Assembly (NCBI GenBank): GCA_900549085.1
Contig: URMO01000080.1
Span: forward strand, 1-8,680
Direction: 5' to 3'
Origin: an uncultured Collinsella sp.
Lineage (GTDB): Bacteria > Actinomycetota > Coriobacteriia > Coriobacteriales > Coriobacteriaceae
DNA length: 8,680 bases
Each line of letters begins with the position of its first letter. Position 1 is the first letter of the stretch. The notes under the pieces are model-generated. The model was not told the origin of the DNA, did not search any database, and worked only from the letters and a program-made list of their open reading frames with translations. Shown here one piece after another: positions 1 to 6,979 of the stretch. A program made the position numbers and the translations under genes.

Positions 1-1389
1 CATATCGCTATCGGCCATGCCCTGTGTCATATCGTCATGGCGCTTGGTGTAGAGCGGATCTTTGGGGTCGTTCCAAATGCGCTCTGCCACGGTTGACCAA
101 GCTTTGGCGGCGGCACGGGTCTTCTCGCGCAGTTGTTCGGGAGACTCCTTCTCTACCAGGTCGGTGCTCATGGCGCCTGCCTCGGCGACCATTTTGGGCA
201 GTAGATCGGGATTCTCGAGCATGGGGCAAGGCTTGAGGTAGTTGTCGTTAAAAGGCTGGCCCTCGTAATACTTCATAAAGAGGGGAGAGCGAAGTGCGTC
301 GAGCAGGCTTACGTCGTGGATATTGGCATTGGAGTAGTGAATGAAAACGCACGGCTCCACGTCTCCCGCCGCGTTGATATGTAGGTAGCGTCGCCCGCCG
401 GCGATACAGCCGCCCACGAACTCACCGTCATTTTGGAAATCGAGGGTAAAGAGGGGCTTTTTCTCTCGCATCTCGCGAATAAAATGATACATGTGTTCGC
501 GCTGCTCAGGCGTGGGCATAAGCTCGTTGGTGGCATTGCGGCCGACCGGCATAAAGTAGAAATACCAGCAGAAGAGCGCGCCCTCGCGAATCATCCAGTC
601 CATGTTTTCCTCGGTGGCGACGGTATCGGCGTTGGCGCTGGTCCAGCACGTCGAGATTCCAAACGGCAGTTTTCGCTCACGCAAAAGTTTCATGGCGTGT
701 TCGATTTTTTCGTACGTACCCTCGCCACGGCGGGCGTTGGTGGTGTGCTCGTTGCCCTCGGCGCTGATGGCAGGGACAAAGTTTGCAACGCGGATCATGT
801 CGTCACAGAACGCCTCGTCGATGAGCGTGGAATTGGTGAAGCAGAGAAACACACAGTCCTGATGTTTTTCACAAATTCTGATCAGGTCGTGCTTGCGGAC
901 GAGCGGCTCGCCCCCAGTATAGATGTAGATGTGCGTGCCGAGCTCTTTGCCTTGCATGACGATGGAGTCGATGTCATCGAAGGACAGATTCTGCTTATAG
1001 CCATATTCGGCGGCCCAGCAGCCCGTGCAATGCAGGTTGCAGGCACTTGTGGGGTCGAGCAGGATGGCCCACGGAATATTGCACTGGTATTTTTCGCGGT
1101 TCTTTTCCTGTTGGGGCCAAGCGAGCAGATTGCCGTCGATTATAAGCGCCTTGAGCAACTTAGTGCGCATTTTGGGATTGAGGTCGAAGATGCGCATGAT
1201 CAGGTCATACCAATTGCCGCGACTCTTGATGACGTTGGTAAACGCCTCGCGCTGTACAGGAAATACGCGATTGGGGACCAGTTTGTTCACGAGGTCCATG
1301 ATTTTGTCGATATTTTCTTGAGGGTTGTCGTCGAGATAATCGATGAGCTTGTTGAGCGCTGCACGCTCAGCTGACTGTGTAAGCGACAT
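1..1389 (-). CDS. Radical SAM protein with SPASM-like C-terminal cysteines (partial, C-terminus outside window)
   Basis: At least 463 residues are readable without a stop, and the frame is still open at the left edge, so the C-terminus is missing. The radical SAM CxxxCxxC motif is present as C117, C121 and C124 (context TSACNLHCTGCW). These would bind the 4Fe-4S cluster that cleaves S-adenosylmethionine. The SAM-contacting GGE motif follows as TGGEP at 158-162. A later group, C328 (GGCIAGG), C347 (EPCVFIHYS) and C388 (KPCPML), resembles a SPASM or twitch domain that holds an auxiliary cluster. The first 100 residues form a helical extension before the barrel. The ATG at 1387-1389 has AAAGGA seven bases upstream (1397-1402). 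Such proteins modify peptides or small molecules in the cytoplasm, but substrate and product are unknown here. No precursor peptide or partner gene lies nearby. The family assignment is firm; any specific reaction would be a guess. Confidence 0.93.
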   Translation of the reverse strand, partial: MSLTQSAERAALNKLIDYLDDNPQENIDKIMDLVNKLVPNRVFPVQREAFTNVIKSRGNWYDLIMRIFDLNPKMRTKLLKALIIDGNLLAWPQQEKNREKYQCNIPWAILLDPTSACNLHCTGCWAAEYGYKQNLSFDDIDSIVMQGKELGTHIYIYTGGEPLVRKHDLIRICEKHQDCVFLCFTNSTLIDEAFCDDMIRVANFVPAISAEGNEHTTNARRGEGTYEKIEHAMKLLRERKLPFGISTCWTSANADTVATEENMDWMIREGALFCWYFYFMPVGRNATNELMPTPEQREHMYHFIREMREKKPLFTLDFQNDGEFVGGCIAGGRRYLHINAAGDVEPCVFIHYSNANIHDVSLLDALRSPLFMKYYEGQPFNDNYLKPCPMLENPDLLPKMVAEAGAMSTDLVEKESPEQLREKTRAAAKAWSTVAERIWNDPKDPLYTKRHDDMTQGMADSDM

Positions 1390-1421
1390 GGGTATATCCT
1401 TTCACGTGTGCTTTGTGTGTG

Positions 1422-1427
1422 ATAATA
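1422..1427 (-). promoter_or_regulatory. Possible -10 box of the radical SAM gene
   Basis: On the minus strand the hexamer reads TATTAT, one mismatch from the TATAAT consensus, and lies about 30 bases upstream of the radical SAM start codon. No good -35 hexamer is seen 16-18 bases further upstream, although the surrounding 90 bases are much more AT-rich than the coding DNA. A promoter is expected somewhere in this gap, because the previous gene ends 216 bases away and a long inverted repeat intervenes. The exact position is uncertain. Confidence 0.3.
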
Positions 1428-1521
1428 CCCACTTGTGGAGTAAACGAAGTCTAAAGATTTGTAATGTGTCTATTCAACGAATCAATTTGATCTGGGGTGA
1501 AGCGTTATACCGGACGCTCTC

Positions 1522-1592
1522 TAAGTTGCGGTGAAATAGGGTCAGATATGGCCTTTTAGCAGCATAAACAGTCTCTATTTCACCGCAACTTA
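1522..1592. repeat. Perfect 18-bp inverted repeat with 35-nt spacer (REP- or MITE-like, or an RNA stem-loop)
   Basis: The left arm (1522-1539, TAAGTTGCGGTGAAATAG) is an exact reverse complement of the right arm (1575-1592). The 35-base spacer can form a small inner hairpin (GGTC/GGCC). The right arm lies 12 bases beyond the permease stop codon, so the minus-strand transcript of the exporter operon would fold here at its 3' end. No run of U follows the stem in either direction, so it is not a classic intrinsic terminator. No clear target-site duplication flanks it and no transposase is present. It may be an extragenic palindromic repeat, a protective 3' stem-loop or a small non-autonomous element. 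The pairing is seen directly; the role is inferred. Confidence 0.75.
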
Positions 1593-1604
1593 TCTTGTGT
1601 TGGC

Positions 1605-2819
1605 TTACTGGTAGCGAAGGCATTCGACGGGGTCGAGTTTTGCTGCCCGGCGGGCGGGGTAGAAGCCAAAGATGACGCCGATGCCGACGGAGACCGCAAA
1701 GGCCAGCAGCACCGTGGCGATCGAAAAACTCGGCGTAATGGTACCGCTGGCACCGAGCTCGCCAAGCACGCCAGAGCTCGCGGCGAACATCGCTAGACCC
1801 CAGGCAAGCAGGTAGCCAATCAAAACGCCCAGCAGGCCACCGGTGACGCACAGCGCTGAGGACTCGGCCAAAAACTGCGCGGTGATATCGCGACGACTGG
1901 CCCCCAGGGCACGACGAATTCCGATCTCGCGGATACGCTCGGTCACATTGGTGAGCATCATATTCATGATGCCGATACCGCCCACGAGCAGCGAAATGCT
2001 GGCAACGGCGCCCATGATGAGCGAAAACGCGCCCATAAAGGAATTGAGGGCGTCGATGGCGCTTTTCATTGAGGTCACCGATACGCTGTCATATTCGTCC
2101 TCGTCCGCGATGCCCTTCATGCTACGCACCTTGGATTCAATCGTCTTGCACAGCTCGTCCATGTCCGTGCCCTCGGTGGCGAGCGCCGTTACGCTGGGAA
2201 AAGAGGGGTTCTCGTCGCCAAACAGACCCGAGATGGTCTCGCGCGGCATGTATAGCGTGAGCGAGCCCATGGAGTCGTTGCCGCCATCAATCACGCCGAC
2301 AATCTGCACCTCGCCGTTCGACACCTTGATGGTCTTGCCCACCGCGTCCTGTTCGTTGCCGTACAGCTGATCCGCGCCGCCACGACTGATGAGCGCCACG
2401 CGTGCGCCGGATTGGGACTCGGCCTGGGTGTAGGTGCGTCCCGCGACGAGCTTGCTGGCGCCCACCGCGTCGAGCATGTCGCTGTCGACGCCCTGTACCA
2501 TGACGGTATAGCTTTTGTCACCGGTCTTGTACTCGGTATAGGCGCTGTCCACGATGCCAATCTGCTCGATCTGCGGCACCATTTTGCGAAGCTTCTCAAC
2601 GTCCGACTCGGTGAGCTCTTGCGACGAATAAATCTGTACCATACGCGCGGCGTTGAGGCCTAGGCTGTTGACCAGGCTGTTTTGGATGCCGCCGATAAGC
2701 GAGGTCATAGCAATGACGGAGGCGATGCCGATAACGATGCCCAAGATGGTGAGTAGGCTGCGCCCCTTATTGGCCTCGAGGGAGTGAAGGGCTTCTTGGA
2801 TAAGGTCGCGCGTGCTCAT
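1605..2819 (-). CDS. MacB/FtsX-type ABC transporter permease (YknZ-like)
   Basis: A 404-residue membrane subunit of a tripartite ABC exporter. The layout is that of the MacB family: an N-terminal transmembrane helix (about 20-44), a large extracytoplasmic MacB_PCD domain (about 45-260), then three helices (about 262-288, 322-346 and 366-388) forming the FtsX domain. The cytoplasmic loop after helix 2 carries the conserved stretch VTERIREIGIRRALGAS (292-308), which contacts the ATPase. The C-terminal YPARRAAKLDPVECLRY (387-403) is also typical. Type VII ABC exporters of this kind do not move substrate through the membrane in the usual way; they use mechanotransmission to expel molecules from the outer face. 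The start overlaps the ATPase stop by four bases (ATGA at 2816-2819), and AAAGGAG (2827-2833) lies seven bases upstream, which indicates translational coupling. The length is normal for the family. The substrate is unknown. Confidence 0.95.
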   Translation of the reverse strand: MSTRDLIQEALHSLEANKGRSLLTILGIVIGIASVIAMTSLIGGIQNSLVNSLGLNAARMVQIYSSQELTESDVEKLRKMVPQIEQIGIVDSAYTEYKTGDKSYTVMVQGVDSDMLDAVGASKLVAGRTYTQAESQSGARVALISRGGADQLYGNEQDAVGKTIKVSNGEVQIVGVIDGGNDSMGSLTLYMPRETISGLFGDENPSFPSVTALATEGTDMDELCKTIESKVRSMKGIADEDEYDSVSVTSMKSAIDALNSFMGAFSLIMGAVASISLLVGGIGIMNMMLTNVTERIREIGIRRALGASRRDITAQFLAESSALCVTGGLLGVLIGYLLAWGLAMFAASSGVLGELGASGTITPSFSIATVLLAFAVSVGIGVIFGFYPARRAAKLDPVECLRYQ

Positions 2820-3589
2820 GCCTTCACTCCTTTCGTCGTATTGGCGTGTGCGGAAATCATGGGCAGGTTATCAATGGCGCCGCGCAGGGTCTGCGGCGCG
2901 TGCGCGATGTACGCGCCGTCGTGGATCCGGCCGTCGCGAATGGTTACGGCACGGTCGGCCTCGGCGGCGATACCGGGATCATGCGTTATGAGCACGATGG
3001 TCTTGCCGCGTTCCTGGAGTTTGTGGAAGGTCTCCATCACGAGTGCTCCGGTGGCGGAGTCCAGATTTCCCGTCGGCTCGTCCGCTAGGATAATGGGCGG
3101 GTCGTTGACGAGGGCGCGCGCGATGGCAACCCTCTGCATCTGTCCACCCGAGAGCTCGGAGATGCGGTGGTCCCAGTGATCGACCGGCAGCGTGACGGCT
3201 TGCAGCGCATGGACGGCGCGCATCTCGCGCTGAGCCCGCGGCACGTTGGTGTACGACAGCGGCAGCATGACGTTTTCGATGACCGATAGGCGCGGCAGCA
3301 GGTTAAAGCTCTGAAAGACAAAGCCGATGCTCAGGGCGCGGACTTCGGTGAGCTCGTCATCGTCGAGCTCCGCCACGTTGAGGCCCTGCAGGTAATAGTC
3401 GCCCGCCGTCGGTTTGTCCAAGCAACCCAGGATGTTCATGAGCGTCGACTTGCCCGAGCCCGAGGGGCCGGTGATGGCGACGAACTCACCGGAGTCTACC
3501 GCCAGGCTCACGTTGTGCAGGATGTGGGCGCAACCGGCTTCGCTCTCATAGATGCGGTGTACGTTGCGGATGTCGATGACGGGACGCAT
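2816..3589 (-). CDS. MacB-type ABC transporter ATP-binding protein (YknY/LolD-like)
   Basis: A 257-residue cytoplasmic ATPase that powers the adjoining permease. All the expected motifs are intact: Walker A GPSGSGKST (41-49), Q-loop Gln93 in the FVFQSFNLLPR context typical of the MacB/LolD/FtsE group, signature LSGGQ (146-150), Walker B ILADEP (167-172) with catalytic Glu171, D-loop LD (176-177) and the switch His203. The last 35 residues or so, after the TIRDGRI strand, form a short tail beyond the usual core of about 220 residues. Its start codon overlaps the adaptor stop codon by one base (TAATG, 3587-3591), with only a weak GAGGG upstream, so translation probably depends on the preceding gene. 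Gene order adaptor-ATPase-permease matches yknXYZ of Bacillus and macAB-type operons. The substrate cannot be deduced from the ATPase. Confidence 0.96.
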   Translation of the reverse strand: MRPVIDIRNVHRIYESEAGCAHILHNVSLAVDSGEFVAITGPSGSGKSTLMNILGCLDKPTAGDYYLQGLNVAELDDDELTEVRALSIGFVFQSFNLLPRLSVIENVMLPLSYTNVPRAQREMRAVHALQAVTLPVDHWDHRISELSGGQMQRVAIARALVNDPPIILADEPTGNLDSATGALVMETFHKLQERGKTIVLITHDPGIAAEADRAVTIRDGRIHDGAYIAHAPQTLRGAIDNLPMISAHANTTKGVKA

Positions 3590-5007
3590 TACATGCCCTC
3601 GTCGGCAGACATGCCGTCGCCGCCGTCTGCCGTCATGCCCGCGCCGGTATCCATAACGATAGTGTCGCCATCGCGCAGCTTGGTAACCGGCACGTCGGGG
3701 TTGATCTCGTTGCCCTGGTCGTCGCGCTTGACCTGCGTCTTGCCGACCACGGCGTCGTTGTCGTTTTGCGTCACGATGGTCACCTTAACGCGGCGTGTCT
3801 CCTTGCCTTTGCCGTCGGTTGCCACGTTGACGTAATAGTGTTCGCCATCCTCGGTCATCAGGGCCATGGTCGGCACCATCACTACGTCATCTAGCTGTTC
3901 GGTCACCACCGAGACCTCGGCGGTCATGCCCGGCTTGAGGCGCGCGTCGGGCGCCTCGATCAAAATGTCGACGTTAAAGGTCACGCTGCCGCCGCCACCG
4001 TTGACGGCGTCGGAGTTTGCCACCGACGCGATAGCCGTGACGGTGCCCTGGCTCACGATATCGGGAAACGCGGGATAGGTAACGTTGGCGCTCTGGCCCA
4101 CGGCGATCTTGGCGATGTCCTTTTCGCCCACCTGAACCGTCACCTTCATCTTGGAGAGGTCGGCGATCTGCATGCACTGCTTGCCGCCGCTCGTGTCGCC
4201 TTCGCCCATGACCATGCCTCCGGTCACCGTAGCGCCCACTTTGGCGTTGAGCTCGACGATGCTACCCGAGCTGGGGGCCTTTACGGTGCGTTCGGCCGCC
4301 TTGGCGTTTGCCTGGTCCAGGGTCGCCTGGGCCGAGGCGAGATTGCGCTGGGCGCTCGTGACGGCGCTGGCGTTGGCGTTGGCGGTTGCATCCGTCGAGG
4401 CGGTCGCTCCATCGGCATCCGATGTCGGTGCCGCCTGTGCGGCGGCGAGCGCCGCCTGCGCGTTTTTCAGATCTTCCTGGGCAGCCGCGACCGCGCGCTG
4501 CGCCTCGGCGACGGCGTTGTCGAGCTCATCGTTTTTGATGGTCATGAGCACGTCGCCCTCGTTGACGGACTGGCCGGCTTGCACGTTGATCGAAGCCACC
4601 GTGCCATCGACAGAAGGGGAGACGACCGAGGCAGAAATTGGCTTGAGCTGTCCTTTTGCCTCGACAGTCGTGGTAAAAGTGCCTTCCATGACCATGTCGG
4701 TAACAGGTTCACCTGCAGATTGCGGCTGCGAATTGAGGACAACGCTCACAATAATGGCTATTAGGATCATGCCGCCCACGATGCCGGCAGCGATGCCGCG
4801 GCGGACGAGCTTTTTGCGGCGCCGCTCCGCGCGCTTGGCCTTGAGCTTTGCGTAGGCCTCATCGTCGGATATTCCGGCGTTACCTTGCTCGTCGTCGTTT
4901 TGCTGTGCCGTGGGGGCGCTTGTGATGAGCGGTAGAGTTTCAGTTGCGCTTTCCGGCGCGTGCCCGGAATCATCGGCGCCCGGGGTGATGGTGGGGACAT
5001 TCGACAT
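3589..5007 (-). CDS. Membrane-fusion/adaptor protein of an ABC exporter (HlyD/MacA/YknX family)
   Basis: A 472-residue adaptor expected to stand on the outer face of the membrane and join the MacB-type permease. The start at 5005-5007 (MSNVPTIT) is chosen because AAAGGAG lies five bases upstream; a longer frame from 5157 has no such site and would run into the transpeptidase gene. An acidic, low-complexity cytoplasmic segment (1-55) is followed by a very basic juxtamembrane stretch (about 56-70) and one transmembrane helix (about 72-92). Next come a biotinyl-lipoyl half (about 129-158, GTVASINVQAGQSVNEGDVL), an alanine-rich coiled-coil hairpin (about 160-240) whose turn is an Ala/Thr/Asp/Asn-rich loop (about 193-216), the second lipoyl half (about 240-265), a beta-barrel (about 285-370) and a membrane-proximal domain. 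The C-terminus ends in a Gly/Met/Asp-rich tail (about 456-472). The fold is recognised with confidence; the cargo is unknown. Confidence 0.93.
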   Translation of the reverse strand: MSNVPTITPGADDSGHAPESATETLPLITSAPTAQQNDDEQGNAGISDDEAYAKLKAKRAERRRKKLVRRGIAAGIVGGMILIAIIVSVVLNSQPQSAGEPVTDMVMEGTFTTTVEAKGQLKPISASVVSPSVDGTVASINVQAGQSVNEGDVLMTIKNDELDNAVAEAQRAVAAAQEDLKNAQAALAAAQAAPTSDADGATASTDATANANASAVTSAQRNLASAQATLDQANAKAAERTVKAPSSGSIVELNAKVGATVTGGMVMGEGDTSGGKQCMQIADLSKMKVTVQVGEKDIAKIAVGQSANVTYPAFPDIVSQGTVTAIASVANSDAVNGGGGSVTFNVDILIEAPDARLKPGMTAEVSVVTEQLDDVVMVPTMALMTEDGEHYYVNVATDGKGKETRRVKVTIVTQNDNDAVVGKTQVKRDDQGNEINPDVPVTKLRDGDTIVMDTGAGMTADGGDGMSADEGM

Positions 5008-5012
5008 AGCGT

Positions 5013-5019
5013 CTCCTTT
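5013..5019 (-). promoter_or_regulatory. Ribosome binding site that fixes the adaptor start
   Basis: AAAGGAG on the minus strand, five bases before the ATG at 5005-5007. It decides in favour of this start over the in-frame upstream ATG codons at 5155-5157, 5068-5070 and 5026-5028, none of which has a comparable site. Confidence 0.85.
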
Positions 5020-5041
5020 ATAGAACATACCGCGATAAGTA

Positions 5042-5071
5042 TATGCGCCCACCGGTTGGGGCGGGCGCATA
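5042..5071 (-). terminator. GC-rich 9-bp stem-loop between transpeptidase and exporter genes
   Basis: TATGCGCCC (5042-5050) pairs perfectly with GGGCGCATA (5063-5071) around a 12-base loop. It lies 64 bases past the transpeptidase stop and 34 bases before the adaptor start. On the minus strand it is followed by TACTTATCG, which has only scattered U, so as an intrinsic terminator it would be weak or leaky. It could instead act as an attenuator in the exporter leader, or as an operator for a dimeric repressor, since a TATACT hexamer partly overlaps its downstream arm. The stem is directly visible; the function is inferred. Confidence 0.5.
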
Positions 5072-5135
5072 GGCGCGTTTCTTTCAGCATCGAAAGGTAG
5101 GTGACGCTGAGCTTTGTTGTGACGCGCGAGATGTG

Positions 5136-6872
5136 CTAGGAGTGGACGACTACGCACAGACCGACGCTGATGCAGTCGTGGAGCGCCTTGGCATCGGCCA
5201 GGCGCAGGTTGATGCAGCCGTGGCTACCGCACCACTTGTACGATTCGGCACTATCGAAACTCGAATCGTTTTGCCAGGTAGCGTCGTGGAAGCCAACCAT
5301 GTTGCCCTCAAACGGCATCCAGTAGCTCACCGGGCTCTCGTATTTGGGCTTACCGGTCTTGGGGTCCTTGGCGCCGATAAGCTTGGTGGCGCCGTCGTTG
5401 CTGTTGATCTGCCACACGCCCTCGGGGGTGGCGTCTTCGCCCGGTTTGCCGGAAATAAAGTTGGCCTCCCAAACGATATTGCCGCTCTCGTCATAGTAGC
5501 GCGCGTGCTGCTCGGACAGGTCGACGTCGATATACGCCTTCCAATCGGGCTCGCCCTTGGCGGTAAAGGTGTCGGCCTTCTGGGAGTAATTGATCTCAAT
5601 CTCGCCGGTCTGCTTGTTGTTAATGGCATCCTCGACCTGCTTGGCAAGCGTGCTGCTATCGATAGACCAACCAAAGTCACCGCCTTCGACGGCACATTGC
5701 TTGCCATCAGCGCGCGTCCACCAACGAGTGGAGCCCACGGTGTTAAAGCCATTGGCGAGGTCTGCTGCCCAGTTGCTGATCTGGGAGGTGTCGAGTGTGG
5801 GGTTTGCAGGGTCGGCAAAACTGATCCACTGCAGCACCGAGCTGCCGTCGACCTTGCCGGCATCGTTGCCGTTGAGCTTAAGGGTCACGTCAACGCCCAG
5901 GAAGTTGTTGGCGGCATCGCATGCGGCCTGGATCTGGTCGTTGGTGAGCGTGCCGTTGAGCGGCTCGTAGGCATCGTTGCCGAGCTTCGTAAGATCGACG
6001 GTCTCGGCCAGCGACGCGAGCTCGATCTCCGCATACTTAATGACATGCTCGCGGTTGAGCTTTTCGTTGGAGCGGGCCTTCTCGATCGTGAACTTGCCCG
6101 CCTTCTCGTCGTAGGAGCTCGATGCCTCAAAGGTACCCGAGCGGCCTTCGTTGAATGCGTCGATGGCGGCACCCAGATCCTCCTCGAACTGCTTTTGGTC
6201 AAAGGCGTCCGAGAGCATGGACAGGTCGACGTCCTGTTCCAGGTCGATGGTACCGTTTTTGGTCGTGCTAACGTTCTTGCCGTCGAGCGAGGCAATCAGG
6301 CGCGAAGGCCACAGCAGCGGCTCGTTGCTGCCGATAATCTCGTGGGCAGCTGCCTCGCCGTCGACGATGGGCTCGTCGGATTCGGGCTGATAGGTCCAGC
6401 TAAAGTCATCTCCCGAAACGGTGAGCTTGTAGTGCTTCCAGGCGGAGTCGACCTTGGTAGCGGCGGATGAGGCGTTGGAAAACGAGATATCGACGCCGGC
6501 GATGGTGGTGTTGGGGTAGGCAATCTGCGAAAACGCCACGACGCCCACGATATAGATGATGGCGACGAGGCCGAGGACGACGAAGAACGCCGTCTTGCCG
6601 CCCGTCTTTTTGCCCTTTGCGGAGCGGTTGTCGGCGGGGCCGCGGTTGTTAGAAACTCGAGTGTGCGAAGGGCCCTGGTTGTGACCGGCGCCATGTGCGG
6701 AACGCTGCTGACGCTGCTGATGCTGGCCCTGATTGGGGCGCGGGGAGGTATTTGCCGCGCCGTGCTGTTGACCATGGGCTGGCGCAATGGGACGGGGCGA
6801 TTGGATGCCTCCGGGCTGCCTGCTGGGCTGTTGCGGATCGGGGATCAGTTGGCTGCGGTCGAGTTGCGACAT
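5136..6872 (-). CDS. Membrane-anchored L,D-transpeptidase with peptidoglycan-binding domains (YkuD)
   Basis: A 578-residue cell-wall enzyme, expected to make L,D (3-3 type) cross-links or attach proteins to peptidoglycan outside the membrane. The N-terminal 93 residues form a Gln/Pro/His/Arg-rich cytoplasmic tail ending in a basic patch. One transmembrane helix follows (about 94-114). Residues about 120-435 resemble PG_binding_4 (VanW-associated) repeats, with the typical pattern KFTIEKARSNEKLN (260-273). The YkuD domain spans about 446-578 and carries His529 and SHGCINLR (550-557), with Cys553 as nucleophile. Extra cysteines at 548, 567 and 573 lie close to it. At 578 residues it is longer than the roughly 460-480 residues common in Firmicutes relatives, partly because of the cytoplasmic tail. 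The start has AAGGAA (6882-6887) nine bases upstream. A carboxypeptidase role, as in some YkuD proteins, cannot be excluded. Confidence 0.95.
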   Translation of the reverse strand: MSQLDRSQLIPDPQQPSRQPGGIQSPRPIAPAHGQQHGAANTSPRPNQGQHQQRQQRSAHGAGHNQGPSHTRVSNNRGPADNRSAKGKKTGGKTAFFVVLGLVAIIYIVGVVAFSQIAYPNTTIAGVDISFSNASSAATKVDSAWKHYKLTVSGDDFSWTYQPESDEPIVDGEAAAHEIIGSNEPLLWPSRLIASLDGKNVSTTKNGTIDLEQDVDLSMLSDAFDQKQFEEDLGAAIDAFNEGRSGTFEASSSYDEKAGKFTIEKARSNEKLNREHVIKYAEIELASLAETVDLTKLGNDAYEPLNGTLTNDQIQAACDAANNFLGVDVTLKLNGNDAGKVDGSSVLQWISFADPANPTLDTSQISNWAADLANGFNTVGSTRWWTRADGKQCAVEGGDFGWSIDSSTLAKQVEDAINNKQTGEIEINYSQKADTFTAKGEPDWKAYIDVDLSEQHARYYDESGNIVWEANFISGKPGEDATPEGVWQINSNDGATKLIGAKDPKTGKPKYESPVSYWMPFEGNMVGFHDATWQNDSSFDSAESYKWCGSHGCINLRLADAKALHDCISVGLCVVVHS

Positions 6873-6929
6873 CGTGTATATTTCCTTCGAGTTTCGCTTT
6901 ACAGCTCATCGTGTTTTAACTTGGCTTGA

Positions 6930-6960
6930 ATTATAGCGATTACGCAGTTGCTTGTGTTAC
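6930..6960 (-). promoter_or_regulatory. Predicted promoter of the L,D-transpeptidase gene
   Basis: A perfect TATAAT -10 box occupies 6930-6935 on the minus strand. The best -35 candidate is poor: AACACA at 17-base spacing (6953-6958), or GTAACA at 19 bases (6955-6960). Transcription would begin near 6922, leaving a leader of about 50 bases. The position, downstream of the likely terminator of the serine lyase gene and upstream of the only nearby gene on this strand, supports the call. A weak -35 may indicate dependence on an activator. Confidence 0.55.
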
Positions 6961-6979
6961 GAAAACAGTGGCGATAAAG

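Noticed and set aside
433..1374. A 313-codon open frame on the plus strand
   Set aside because: It is wholly antisense to the radical SAM gene, whose motifs are intact. The protein shows no recognisable domain, and long antisense frames are common in GC-rich DNA.
1501..1518. A short inverted repeat AGCGT/ACGCT with an 8-base loop beside the long repeat
   Set aside because: Only five pairs, easily expected by chance. I do not treat it as a terminator or part of the larger element.
1343..1534. A 63-codon plus-strand frame entering the intergenic gap
   Set aside because: There is no ribosome binding site, it starts inside the radical SAM gene on the opposite strand, and its composition is not protein-like.
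5101..5126. Direct repeat of GTGACGC in the spacer after the transpeptidase
   Set aside because: Two copies of a 7-base word with no regular spacing or third copy. It is not distinguishable from chance.
5008..5157. An N-terminal extension of the adaptor by 50 residues
   Set aside because: The extension overlaps the transpeptidase 3' end and crosses the stem-loop, and its ATG has no ribosome binding site. The ATG at 5005-5007 has a near-perfect one.
5133..6470. A 445-codon open frame on the plus strand
   Set aside because: It is antisense to the L,D-transpeptidase, which has the complete SHGCIN active site and a good start. The plus-strand product is a low-complexity Val/Leu/Gly-rich shadow.
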